This document shows positions 1 to 8,031 of a DNA stretch of 64,000 bases, piece after piece. A program made the position numbers and the translations under genes. Position 1 is the first letter of the stretch; the number at the start of each line of letters is the position of its first letter. Location of the stretch: NCBI RefSeq assembly GCF_004959855.1, contig NZ_SPNT01000008.1, forward strand, positions 62,001 to 126,000. Direction: 5' to 3'. The DNA is from Nitratireductor sp. XY-223 (lineage in GTDB: Bacteria > Pseudomonadota > Alphaproteobacteria > Rhizobiales > Rhizobiaceae). Below the pieces are notes generated by a model. That model was not told where the DNA came from. It saw nothing but the letters and a program-made list of their open reading frames with translations, and ran no database searches.

Positions 1-712
1 GCCGCATGGCCGCATGCCATTTATGCTCATTTTCCGGAACCGGTTTTGAAGGGAAAAGACCCTGATCCGCATAGATTTCATAGAATTCGGGTGGGGCGAT
101 CAACGGGAAGTGCGGGGCAATGAGCGAGACGAAAAGCGTCCATGGCGGATCATCCGGCGTCCTTTTGCAAAGGAACTCGACCGCCTGGTCGGTGATTTGA
201 GTATCGTAGCGAATGTATCGCGTATCGCCCGGCCCGATGTTCTTTGCCATGTTGCGCGATTTGGGTCGCAGTGGCAGGGGTTTGCGGACCGACCCCAGGA
301 TATCGCCGACACCATTGATGACATGCATCGGGATTTGCGTGAAGCCGAACCCGCCATCGCAATCATTGTCCCGGTAGTGGAGCTTGCCGATGGAGCCGAC
401 TTCGCGCCCCATGCCCCGCAGGACATGCGCCCAGGAGTTGGGTGTGCCTTCATAGGGGTGCGCGTTGTCCCAATGTCCGGTCTGGTGGATGTAGCGCCCT
501 GTGGCGATCGAAGCGCGGGCAGGAACGCAGATCGGTGAGGGCGTGTAAGCATCGCTAAAGAGGGTGCCGCGTGCCGCCAGCCGATCGATGTTTGGCGTAC
601 GGACATCCGCGTTTCCGTAGCAGCCGAGGACTTTGCGCGTATGCTCGTCCGACATCAAAATGAGTTGGTTGAGATGGGAATTGTCGGTTTGCTCTGACAC
701 GTCAGGCCTCAT
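1..712 (-). CDS. Sulfatase family protein (arylsulfatase/choline-sulfatase-like), C-terminus beyond window
   Basis: The open frame enters at 712 (ATG AGG CCT GAC) and runs off the left edge, giving about 237 N-terminal residues. The sulfatase signature C-V-P-A-R lies at residues 62-66, followed by A-S-I-A-T-G-R. Cys62 would be the residue oxidised to formylglycine, and the early S-D-E-H motif (Asp22) fits the metal site. The family hydrolyses sulfate (sometimes phosphate or phosphonate) monoesters. The start is 8 bases after the stop of the upstream TctAB-type permease on the same strand, so the two are probably cotranscribed, and a sulfated or acidic organic substrate is a reasonable guess. 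GTG at 700 is an alternative start. No signal peptide is visible, so a cytoplasmic enzyme is likely. The exact substrate cannot be read from this fragment. Confidence 0.85.
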   Translation of the reverse strand, partial: MRPDVSEQTDNSHLNQLILMSDEHTRKVLGCYGNADVRTPNIDRLAARGTLFSDAYTPSPICVPARASIATGRYIHQTGHWDNAHPYEGTPNSWAHVLRGMGREVGSIGKLHYRDNDCDGGFGFTQIPMHVINGVGDILGSVRKPLPLRPKSRNMAKNIGPGDTRYIRYDTQITDQAVEFLCKRTPDDPPWTLFVSLIAPHFPLIAPPEFYEIYADQGLFPSKPVPENEHKWHAAMR

Positions 713-720
713 TCATTTGA

Positions 721-2694
721 CTACGGGAAAGTAAAGAACGGTGACGGGTACCAGATGACCGGCACTATTTTTTCAAACAGCAGATAAAGAACCGCCGCCA
801 TCGCGGCGGCGTAGGCTGCCGTGATCTTGACGCCGTATTTTCCCCAGATCAGCAGGTACGCGATGACGAACGCGATCAGCGCAAGGAACTGCCCAATCAC
901 AAAAAAGGTCAAAAGGAGCACGGACAATAGCAGGAGGGCGAACTTCAGCGCCGCCGTGAGTTCCGTTTGCGCCAAGGACCTGAGGTCCTTGTACAGCTCC
1001 GATCTCAGTCCTGTTACGCTTTTGATGTCGTTGAACAAGACCGCCGCCGCGAGGGGCAGGGTCACGGCCACCACCACAAGCGGGAAGAGCTTTGATCCGT
1101 AGGTCCAGTTCAGGGCGGCCAGTCCTGCAAAGCAGGTTGTTGCGAAGACGAACAGTGAAACCGGCATGGACAGGCCATGCGCATAGATCGCGGCCCCCTC
1201 GCTTTGCGTGGCCTCGACATTTGCGCCGGTCTTGCGGTGTCTGCGAACTGCCAGCACCACGGCGGCTGCGAAAAGTGCGGCAAGGACGATGACAACGGGG
1301 CGCTGGAAGGATGCCGCGCCATGGGTCTGCGCGCTGAGATGCAGTGCGCTTTCCATGATGCCGCCCAGGATAAAGCCCAGCACCAGTGGTGGCCGGGACC
1401 ACCCGCCCTTTTTCATGAAATACCCAAGCGCGCCGAAAGACAGCAGGAGCATCCAATCGCCGAGGGCGCTGCGCTCAATCCAGGACCCCATGAATGTGAA
1501 CAGCATGACCGCGGGGACCAGAAGGTGACCGCTTACAAAGGTCAGCTTCGCAACCTGGTTGCCCCAGACAAGCAGTGCGATCGCGCCCAGGAGATTGGCG
1601 ATGGCCAGCGACCAGATCAGGCTGAATGTGATGTCGATATTGCTCAAAAGCATCTGCGGTCCGGGCTGCAAACCCTGCATGGTGAAGGCGCCCAGCAAAA
1701 TGGCCATTGACGCACTTCCCGGGATCGCGAATGCGATGGTTGGCAAGAGCGCGCCACCTTTCATGGCGTTGTTGGCGGCCTCGGGCGCAATGACGCCACG
1801 GATATCGCCTTTTCCAAACCGGCTTTTGTCCTTGGCGGTCTGTACGGCATGTCCGTATGCAACCCAGTCCACGATTGCCCCGCCGAGCCCAGGCAGCATG
1901 CCGATATAAACACCGATCACCGTAGACCGCAGTCCCAGCCACCAATGGGTGAAGGCGTCTCTCACGCCCTCCAGCATTCCGGACTTGGCCATGTTCCTTT
2001 TTACGCGGGAGATCGAACTGTTGCTGACCGCCAGGTCCAATATTTCAGGGATAGCAAACAATCCAAGCACCATCGGAAGCAGTGGGATGCCGTCCAGAAG
2101 ATAGGTGAAGCCGAACGTATAGCGCGGCTGACCGCTGAATTCCGCGAATCCGATGGTTGCCAGCAACAAGCCGAAGGAAGCCGCCGCCAGGCCCTTGAGC
2201 ATGGAGCCCCCGGCCAAAGAGCCCACCATGGTCAGGCCCAGAACACCCAGCGCGAAATATTCGGGATCGGAAATGGCAAGGGTCAGCGGTTCCACGAGAG
2301 GAAGCGAAAACGCGAGGATGACGGCGCCAAGAACCCCTCCGATAGCGGAGACGGTGAACGCGGCGCCAAGAGCGCGCGCCGCCTGGCCATTTTGTGCCAT
2401 CGGATATCCATCGAGAATCGTCGCTTGTGACGCGGCTGTTCCGGGCACGCCCAGCAGGACCGACGCGAGTGTGTCGCTGGTTGTCGTCACCGCATACATG
2501 CCGATCAGAAAAGCGAAGGCGGATGCCGGCTCCATTCCGATCGTGAAAGGCAGCAGGATCGCCATTCCGACAAGGCCGGAAAGGCCGGGGACGGCGCCGA
2601 AGAACAGGCCCAGAATGATACCCAGACCAAGGTAGCCGAAGGCCTGAGAGCCGACGACCAAGGCCAGGCCATCCCATGCACCTCCCACATCCAT
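721..2694 (-). CDS. Tripartite tricarboxylate transporter permease, TctA-TctB fusion
   Basis: The 657-residue polytopic membrane protein has a TctA domain over about residues 1-490, with the glycine-rich G-x-x-P-G-L-S-G near residue 35 and M-L-P-G-L-G-G near 267. A shorter hydrophobic TctB-like domain occupies about residues 510-657. TctA is the large permease and TctB the small membrane subunit of TTT secondary importers, which take up carboxylates with a periplasmic TctC protein. Here both membrane subunits are one polypeptide, and no TctC gene lies in the window, so the binding protein must be encoded elsewhere. It sits directly upstream of the sulfatase and downstream of a MarR gene on the same strand. 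A GGGGAG Shine-Dalgarno-like sequence precedes the ATG. Confidence 0.88.
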   Translation of the reverse strand: MDVGGAWDGLALVVGSQAFGYLGLGIILGLFFGAVPGLSGLVGMAILLPFTIGMEPASAFAFLIGMYAVTTTSDTLASVLLGVPGTAASQATILDGYPMAQNGQAARALGAAFTVSAIGGVLGAVILAFSLPLVEPLTLAISDPEYFALGVLGLTMVGSLAGGSMLKGLAAASFGLLLATIGFAEFSGQPRYTFGFTYLLDGIPLLPMVLGLFAIPEILDLAVSNSSISRVKRNMAKSGMLEGVRDAFTHWWLGLRSTVIGVYIGMLPGLGGAIVDWVAYGHAVQTAKDKSRFGKGDIRGVIAPEAANNAMKGGALLPTIAFAIPGSASMAILLGAFTMQGLQPGPQMLLSNIDITFSLIWSLAIANLLGAIALLVWGNQVAKLTFVSGHLLVPAVMLFTFMGSWIERSALGDWMLLLSFGALGYFMKKGGWSRPPLVLGFILGGIMESALHLSAQTHGAASFQRPVVIVLAALFAAAVVLAVRRHRKTGANVEATQSEGAAIYAHGLSMPVSLFVFATTCFAGLAALNWTYGSKLFPLVVVAVTLPLAAAVLFNDIKSVTGLRSELYKDLRSLAQTELTAALKFALLLLSVLLLTFFVIGQFLALIAFVIAYLLIWGKYGVKITAAYAAAMAAVLYLLFEKIVPVIWYPSPFFTFP

Positions 2695-2731
2695 CCACGC
2701 TCTCCCCTGTTAAAGCGCACCGCAACTCGCT

Positions 2732-3250
2732 TTAGACCGATACCGCATGGCTTCTTGACGTTTCCAAATCAGAACTGGTTTCGGCAAGGTGGGTTTCGAA
2801 ACGCGTGATCAACCCCAGAAAGGTTTCCATCTCGTCGGCGGTGAACGCTTTCGCAAGGGCTCTGCGGCGCGCCTTCATGACGGGAGCCGCGCGCTCATAG
2901 GCACGCCGCCCCTTGGCCGTGACGTGCACCAGGGAATTGCGTTTGTCCTCGGCGCTTCGCTTCGTGGTGATGTAGCCCTTACTCCGCATCCCCGGGAGCG
3001 CGCGGCTGATCAATGAGTGGTCCGAGCGCTGGATCAGGGCAATGTCCTGCACGCTGAGCGGCCCGGCCTCAACCGTGTCCCAGAGGATTCGCCACTCAGT
3101 AATCGTCAGCTCGCCGGTCGACTTCAGCAGTCGCTGGGCTTGAACGCTCGATGCCGTCGAGGCTGCGAGCAATCTCAGGAAAAGATTCGCATCCTGATTG
3201 CCGCATCGGCTGGCAACACGTGCCGCTCGGGCCTTGGCGTCGCTTCCCAT
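2732..3250 (-). CDS. MarR family transcriptional regulator
   Basis: The 172-residue protein carries a winged-helix MarR core at about residues 45-125: I-T-E-W-R-I-L-W near residue 50, a recognition-helix region with S-L-I-S-R-A-L, and wing residues K-R-S-A-E-D-K-R-N near 100. The start ATG has a strong AGGAGGAG upstream. It is divergent from the TAXI-TRAP operon, and the 162-bp gap carries two TGACAwGTCA dyads and a good promoter. It therefore probably represses the TAXI operon and/or itself. It also lies 37 bases upstream of the TctAB gene on the same strand and could be cotranscribed with it. The effector is unknown; aromatic carboxylates are common for the family. Confidence 0.88.
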   Translation of the reverse strand: MGSDAKARAARVASRCGNQDANLFLRLLAASTASSVQAQRLLKSTGELTITEWRILWDTVEAGPLSVQDIALIQRSDHSLISRALPGMRSKGYITTKRSAEDKRNSLVHVTAKGRRAYERAAPVMKARRRALAKAFTADEMETFLGLITRFETHLAETSSDLETSRSHAVSV

Positions 3251-3291
3251 ATCTCCTCCTCTCTACCCAATGTAAATCGCAGTTATTTTTG

Positions 3292-3333
3292 TATGACATG
3301 TCACGCAGTTGACGAATTACGTGACAAGTCATA
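3292..3333. promoter_or_regulatory. Dyad operator pair between marR and the TAXI-TRAP operon
   Basis: Arms TATGACATGTCAC (3292-3304) and GTGACAAGTCATA (3321-3333) form an inverted repeat matching at 12 of 13 positions around a 16-base gap. Each arm contains its own dyad: TGACATGTCA (3294-3303, a perfect palindrome) and TGACAAGTCA (3322-3331). Their centres are 28 bp apart. The second dyad lies between the -35 and -10 of the rightward promoter. Binding by the adjacent MarR protein is the simplest reading; this is inference from position and symmetry. Confidence 0.65.
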
Positions 3334-3337
3334 TAAT
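3309..3337 (+). promoter_or_regulatory. Sigma70-type promoter of the TAXI-TRAP operon
   Basis: TTGACG (3309-3314) is followed by a 17-base spacer and a perfect TATAAT (3332-3337). Transcription would begin near 3344, about 70 bases before the receptor start codon. The overlapping dyad predicts repression. Confidence 0.65.
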
Positions 3338-3412
3338 TTTTTCTTACTGGTGTAAATGGCAAGGCGTCCTGTTTCGGGCGCACCTGATCTGACGGCACAT
3401 GGGAGGGAAATC

Positions 3413-4468
3413 ATGCTGAAGTCATCCATAATCGCTTCGTTCGTCGCGCTGGCGCCGGTTGCCGCCGCGGCGCAGGTCACCCTGACGGCGGAAACGACAT
3501 CGCCGGGCTCGACCCCGCATTACATCGACACTACGCTGGCGGCTGTCCTGGAAAGTGCAGGCGTGGCAAAAATGCAGATCACGGAAGGCGCAACACTGAC
3601 CAATTCGGTTCAGGCCGTCGCGGAAGGACAGCTGGACATGACGCCCGCGCCGATGATCTTGCCGTTTTTGTTGGCACGGGGCATCGGACCTTACGCCGGC
3701 ATCGGCGAAGAAAGAGGAGCAGAGCTTGCAGGAAACATGCGCGCCTTGTTTTTCTCGTCATCCTCCGCCTTCGTGTTCACCCACTACAACAACAGCGACA
3801 TCACCGACATCAGGAATATCGAGGGCAAGCGGATCTGGAACGGCCCTGCGCGCGGCGCGGCGCTGACATCGGGGCGTGCGCTGATAAAGGCGTTGTCGGG
3901 GCTCCAGGACGGCACGGGATACGAAGGCGTGCAGACCAATTGGCCGGACATGGTCTCGACCATTACGGGCGGCGGGGTGGATGGCTGGGTCAGCCCGGAA
4001 GGTCTGCCCTCGGGCCGGCAAATCACCATCGCCGCAACGGGCGGGATCACGATCCATGACATGCCGTCGGATATTCTGAACAGCGAGTTGGGCCAGCAGG
4101 TCGTCAATGCGCCGGGGCATGCCCGCTACACCGTACCGGTGGATGAATATCGCGCGGCCTACGAAGGCAATGACATCACGATCGTCACCGACGATGACAC
4201 GTTTGACACGTTTGCGGTTGCCTTTGCACAGAGCGTGCATGCCTCGATGGATGACGACTTGGCCTATGCTATCACTAAAGCCTATCTTGACGCCGAGGAG
4301 CGCTTCGCGACAGGCGCCCCAATCGGGCAATATCTGTTCCTGAGCTTCGGCGATATCGACGGCGTCCGCGAAGGCGCCTGCGGCCCTGTTCAGATGAAGA
4401 TGCATCCCGGTGCGATCCGCGCCTATGAGGACGCGGGTCACAACATCGCAGACTGCTTGCGGCCCTGA
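3413..4468 (+). CDS. TAXI family TRAP transporter solute-binding receptor
   Basis: The 351-residue exported protein starts with a Sec signal peptide (hydrophobic run to the Ala-rich A-A-A-A-Q site near residue 20). The start at 3413 was chosen because GGGAGG precedes it and the signal peptide begins there; an upstream in-frame ATG at 3356 would add 19 non-signal residues. The mature protein resembles the TAXI (TRAP-associated extracytoplasmic immunogenic) receptors, and the next gene is the fused permease typical of TAXI systems. It would bind a carboxylated solute in the periplasm and deliver it to the permease. A G-C-rich hairpin follows the stop. Confidence 0.85.
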   Translation: MLKSSIIASFVALAPVAAAAQVTLTAETTSPGSTPHYIDTTLAAVLESAGVAKMQITEGATLTNSVQAVAEGQLDMTPAPMILPFLLARGIGPYAGIGEERGAELAGNMRALFFSSSSAFVFTHYNNSDITDIRNIEGKRIWNGPARGAALTSGRALIKALSGLQDGTGYEGVQTNWPDMVSTITGGGVDGWVSPEGLPSGRQITIAATGGITIHDMPSDILNSELGQQVVNAPGHARYTVPVDEYRAAYEGNDITIVTDDDTFDTFAVAFAQSVHASMDDDLAYAITKAYLDAEERFATGAPIGQYLFLSFGDIDGVREGACGPVQMKMHPGAIRAYEDAGHNIADCLRP

Positions 4469-4479
4469 CCTGACACCGC

Positions 4480-4505
4480 GGCGGTCGGGCGTATGCCCGG
4501 CCGCC
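4480..4505 (+). terminator. Intercistronic hairpin after the TAXI receptor
   Basis: GGCGGTCGGGC (4480-4490), loop GTAT, GCCCGGCCGCC (4495-4505) form an 11-bp stem with one G-T pair. No T-run follows, so it is more likely an RNA-stabilising or partial-termination element that raises receptor over permease expression than a full terminator. Confidence 0.5.
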
Positions 4506-4530
4506 CTCGCAACCATACCAGTTCAGACCC

Positions 4531-6864
4531 ATGACACAGATCACATCGAAATCCCCATTCGGGCGGCGCCTCGCATTGTGCCTTGCTGTGATGTTGGTCG
4601 TCGTCGGCATGGTGAATACGATGCCGGAAATTCCCGGCCTGCAGGATTGGGCGCGCGAAGTCACAGGCATACGCTTTTTCCGGGTATCGGGATTCCCGCC
4701 CGAATATCTCTACCCGCCTCTTTTTGCGTTGATGATGCTGATCGTCGCGCTCGACGCCAGCGTCTATCGCGCATGGAAAAAGGAGCGGCCTCGCAGGGCA
4801 TGGCTTGGAGCGGCGCTCGACATAGGCCTGGTCACGGCCGCGATCCTCGGTGCCATCGGGTTCTGGGTCGAAATCGACTCGATCTGTCTCATCGACCAAA
4901 TCACCGGCGAGCGGCAACGGTTGATCCAGGACGCGCTGGAGCGGTCGACGGACGCGATCCCGGGCATCACGCTCGAAGCGGAGGTGCCGGCTTGTCAGGC
5001 GCGCTTCGGAATCTGGATCATTCCGCTGCTTTTTGCGATCATCGCGCTGTTCTTCCTTTACAGCATTCGCGTATGGGGACTGCCCCTGGTGATCGTCGCA
5101 AGTGTGGTGGTTCTCTACACCGTTGCGACAGCGCTGATCTGGTTTTTTGGCATCAGCGAAAACAACTTTCTCGTGACCAAGCTGGGGGCCGACGGGGGTG
5201 ATCCCCTCACGGCGGCGATCCAGAAGGCAACCAATGTGTTCATAACGCCCGACGGGTTCATGGGCCGGTTTATGGACATCGTGATCAACCAGGTATTTCC
5301 CTATGTGATTTTGGGCGCGCTTTTCGGGACCTCCGCCGGCGGCGTCTCGCTGATCAAGGCGGCGGTGCGATGGACGCGCAACCTGAGAGGCGGCCCGGCC
5401 CACGCAGCAATCGCGTCTTCCGCCGTTTTCGGAACGATCACCGGCGGCCCGGTGACGAATGTCCTGTCCACCGGAAGGCTTACGATACCGATGATGCGGC
5501 GCAACGGGTTTTCGCCCCAGTTCGCCGGTGGCGTCGAGGCGGCAGCGTCGTCCGGCGGACAGATCATGCCGCCCGTTATGGGCGTGGCCGCGTTTGTTCT
5601 GGTGGCCCTCACCGCAGTGCCATACGCGAAAGTCATCACGGCAGCTTTTATCCCCGCGCTCGCGTTCTTTTTCTCTTTGTTCCTGGCGGTGATGTTTCAG
5701 GCGCGCCGCGAGAGGGTCGAACCCGTGCGCAAGGTCCCCGATGACCTGGTCATGGTTCGGCAGGACTGGTTGAACCTTGTCATAATCGTTATACCGATCT
5801 TGACGATCCTCGTCCTGCTCCTGGGCAACAAAGATGCTTTGGGCAACAGCGTTCTGGCCGCGATTTTGCCCGCTGGTGTGATGCAGACCATCGTAAACGC
5901 CACCGGCGACGCGGTGTCCGCGGGCTGGTGGGCGGTTGCCGTACTGATACCGCTTCTGCTTCTTGACCCCGATACGCGGGCGCGGCCATCGCGGATACTG
6001 GTGTCCCTGGGCGAAGGCGGCATTCTCCTCTCGCGACTGTTCCTGCTGCTTTTCGCTGTGTCGATCATCGCCGCCTTCCTCAATGAAAGCGGTCTGACCG
6101 GTGAATTGACCCGAGGTGTCAACACATGGCTGGAGCGCGCGCAGACATTGCACGTCTTCGGTCAAGAGGTGCGGATTGTCGGTGGTGTGTATCTGATGCT
6201 GGCTTTGATCTGTGCGATGTTGAGCGCGATCTTGCTCGGCATGGGGATGCCCACGGTTCCGGCCTATGTGAATGTGGCGCTTCTGATGGGACCGCTTCTT
6301 TCCAGTCTTGGCATAAGTTACTTCACCGCCAACATGTTCGTGTTTTATTTCGCGGTTGCCTCGGCCATCACTCCGCCCGTCGCCATTGCCGCTTTCGCGG
6401 CCGCATCCGTCGCACAAACCGAACCCATGCGCACGGCGTTCGCAGCAGTGCGGGTGGGCATTGTGATGTTCACCATCCCGTTTGTCTTTGCGTGGTATCC
6501 GGAGCTTCTGCTCATTGAGGACGCGATCACCATCAAGGACGACAACGGCCGCAGTGTCCTGATCGAGGGATACACCGGTCAATTCAACGGGGCAGCGCTG
6601 GCTTTTCTGGTCCTCCGGCTGGCCCTTTCACTCTATCTGATCGCGTCCGCCCTGACCCGGTTCGACATTGGACCGATGTCACGATGGGAGGTGGCAATCC
6701 GTCTGGTCCTGGCGGTTTTGATCCTTTGGAAAGTCCCCACGATTATGTGGATCGGAATTGTTGCTGCGAGTCTCGTCCTTGCAGCGCATATTGCCATGAA
6801 CTGGAACGGAAAAAATGACTCGCATCCGAGCTATGAGCGATCCGCGCGACACACCGGCAGGTGA
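4531..6864 (+). CDS. TRAP transporter fused permease (4TM/12TM, TAXI type)
   Basis: The 777-residue integral membrane protein joins a DctQ-like small subunit (about residues 1-230) to a DctM-like large subunit (about 230-777). The DctM part carries conserved stretches such as G-G-V-E-A-A-A-S-S-G-G-Q-I-M-P-P-V-M-G near 335-353 and L-G-M-G-M-P-T-V-P-A-Y near 570. Such fusions belong to TAXI-TRAP systems, which are sodium- or proton-driven. It starts 62 bases after the receptor and ends 53 bases before the hydrolase-like gene, so the three form an operon. No strong Shine-Dalgarno is seen before the ATG; the alternative is that it depends on translation of the receptor gene. Confidence 0.9.
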   Translation: MTQITSKSPFGRRLALCLAVMLVVVGMVNTMPEIPGLQDWAREVTGIRFFRVSGFPPEYLYPPLFALMMLIVALDASVYRAWKKERPRRAWLGAALDIGLVTAAILGAIGFWVEIDSICLIDQITGERQRLIQDALERSTDAIPGITLEAEVPACQARFGIWIIPLLFAIIALFFLYSIRVWGLPLVIVASVVVLYTVATALIWFFGISENNFLVTKLGADGGDPLTAAIQKATNVFITPDGFMGRFMDIVINQVFPYVILGALFGTSAGGVSLIKAAVRWTRNLRGGPAHAAIASSAVFGTITGGPVTNVLSTGRLTIPMMRRNGFSPQFAGGVEAAASSGGQIMPPVMGVAAFVLVALTAVPYAKVITAAFIPALAFFFSLFLAVMFQARRERVEPVRKVPDDLVMVRQDWLNLVIIVIPILTILVLLLGNKDALGNSVLAAILPAGVMQTIVNATGDAVSAGWWAVAVLIPLLLLDPDTRARPSRILVSLGEGGILLSRLFLLLFAVSIIAAFLNESGLTGELTRGVNTWLERAQTLHVFGQEVRIVGGVYLMLALICAMLSAILLGMGMPTVPAYVNVALLMGPLLSSLGISYFTANMFVFYFAVASAITPPVAIAAFAAASVAQTEPMRTAFAAVRVGIVMFTIPFVFAWYPELLLIEDAITIKDDNGRSVLIEGYTGQFNGAALAFLVLRLALSLYLIASALTRFDIGPMSRWEVAIRLVLAVLILWKVPTIMWIGIVAASLVLAAHIAMNWNGKNDSHPSYERSARHTGR

Positions 6865-6917
6865 CCTTTGTCGGAGGCCGAAGCCTGAACATGCTTCACA
6901 TAGGAGACTGGAGAACC

Positions 6918-7577
6918 ATGCGAATTGAACTGGCGGCGGCGGATGGTCACAGACTGGCGTGCTGGATGGTGCCTGCAGAAGGTGCGCGAAAGGGCGGGCT
7001 TGTTGTTCTGCAGGAGATATTTGGCGTCACGGACCAGCTCAAGGGGGTGGCGGAACGCTATGCGGCTCTGGGGTATGACGTGGTCGTTCCCGCCCTTTTT
7101 GATCGGGTGCAGAAGGAGACGGTGGTTCCGTTCACGGAGGCGCCGCGCGGCCGCGAAATGATGCTGTCATGCAACCCGGAGAAGGTCATTTTGGATGTCG
7201 ATGCAGCTGTTCAGCATTTGAAGGCCAAGGGCGATAATGTCGGCGTTATCGGGTTTTGCTGGGGTGGTGCGTTGGCCATTCGGGCCGCGCAGATTCTTGA
7301 TATCGCGGCAGCAGTGTCCTTTTACGGCACGCGTTTGCCGCACTATCAGATCGCACCGATACAAGTGCCTGTTCAAGGCCATTGGGGGGATGCTGATGGC
7401 CATGTTCCGGCAGACATGCTCGCGGCTGCCCAAGCCTTTTTTCCGGACATGGAAGTGCATCTTTACCCGGGAGCCGGTCACGCCTTCGCCAACGACGCGC
7501 GGCCTGCGGACTACATCGCCGAAGCGGCCGAACAAGCGCACAAACGCACGGCTGTTTTCCTTTCGAAGCATATGTGA
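6918..7577 (+). CDS. Dienelactone hydrolase family protein
   Basis: The 219-residue alpha/beta hydrolase has the nucleophile elbow G-F-C-W-G-G (Cys114), an acid in G-D-A-D-G-H (Asp158 or Asp160) and G-A-G-H-A-F (His188). This is the Cys-Asp-His triad order of carboxymethylenebutenolidase. The ATG at 6918 was chosen over an upstream in-frame ATG at 6861 because TAGGAGACTGGAG precedes it and the fold begins there. It closes the TAXI operon, which suggests that the imported solute is a lactone-forming or aromatic-derived acid. The family is broad, and other esterase-like roles are possible. Confidence 0.85.
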   Translation: MRIELAAADGHRLACWMVPAEGARKGGLVVLQEIFGVTDQLKGVAERYAALGYDVVVPALFDRVQKETVVPFTEAPRGREMMLSCNPEKVILDVDAAVQHLKAKGDNVGVIGFCWGGALAIRAAQILDIAAAVSFYGTRLPHYQIAPIQVPVQGHWGDADGHVPADMLAAAQAFFPDMEVHLYPGAGHAFANDARPADYIAEAAEQAHKRTAVFLSKHM

Positions 7578-8031
7578 AGGGACACACCACTTATGTGCAA
7601 TTGTCCTGATCAAAGATGATCTAACTCGCCGCCGACCAATTGGATGTCATCGCCATGACGGCCATTTTGCTGTCAGAGATTTACCCACCCCATTGATCAT
7701 CGAGTGGGAGTGAGGAGCGATGGTGCGCAGCACCAAAAAACACCAACGATTTGGTGTTTTTAGCGCCGAACGCGCGAAGCCATAGCGGAGCGCTGGAGCG
7801 ATGGATCTGGTTTTCGCGCGATTGACCGGAATTCTCACAAACAAATGATATCAAATAATCTTCGACGCGTTTGCGGTGGCGAAGCGAGAGTTCGTGACCG
7901 GGGGGCGGGCGGCAAGGTGGTGTGCCTGTCCAACTTGAGGCCGGTTCGTATTGGTCTGATATCGCCGGCAGGTCCGATAAGATCGATCCCGACCATGCCG
8001 ATATTGTTTTACCGGATAGCAGGTGCTGTTG
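7578..8031. other. Convergent intergenic region (454 bp)
   Basis: No credible gene is seen. The region lies between the ends of the hydrolase gene (plus) and the dctM-type gene (minus). The only clear element is the bidirectional terminator at 7736-7761. The rest is locally AT-richer sequence without recognisable repeats. Confidence 0.6.
7736..7761. terminator. Bidirectional rho-independent terminator
   Basis: AAAAACACCAA (7736-7746), loop CGAT, TTGGTGTTTTT (7751-7761) is a perfect 11-bp inverted repeat with an A-run on one side and a T-run on the other, so it can end transcription from both converging operons. Confidence 0.75.

Noticed and set aside
100-606. Minus-strand frame of 168 codons at the left edge
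   Set aside because: The adjacent frame from 712 contains the sulfatase signature, so this one is a shadow.
4438-6582. Long minus-strand open frame (714 codons) opposite the TRAP permease
   Set aside because: It is antisense to a clear 777-residue permease and its translation is rich in His, Arg and Gln with no family pattern; long antisense frames are common in GC-rich DNA.
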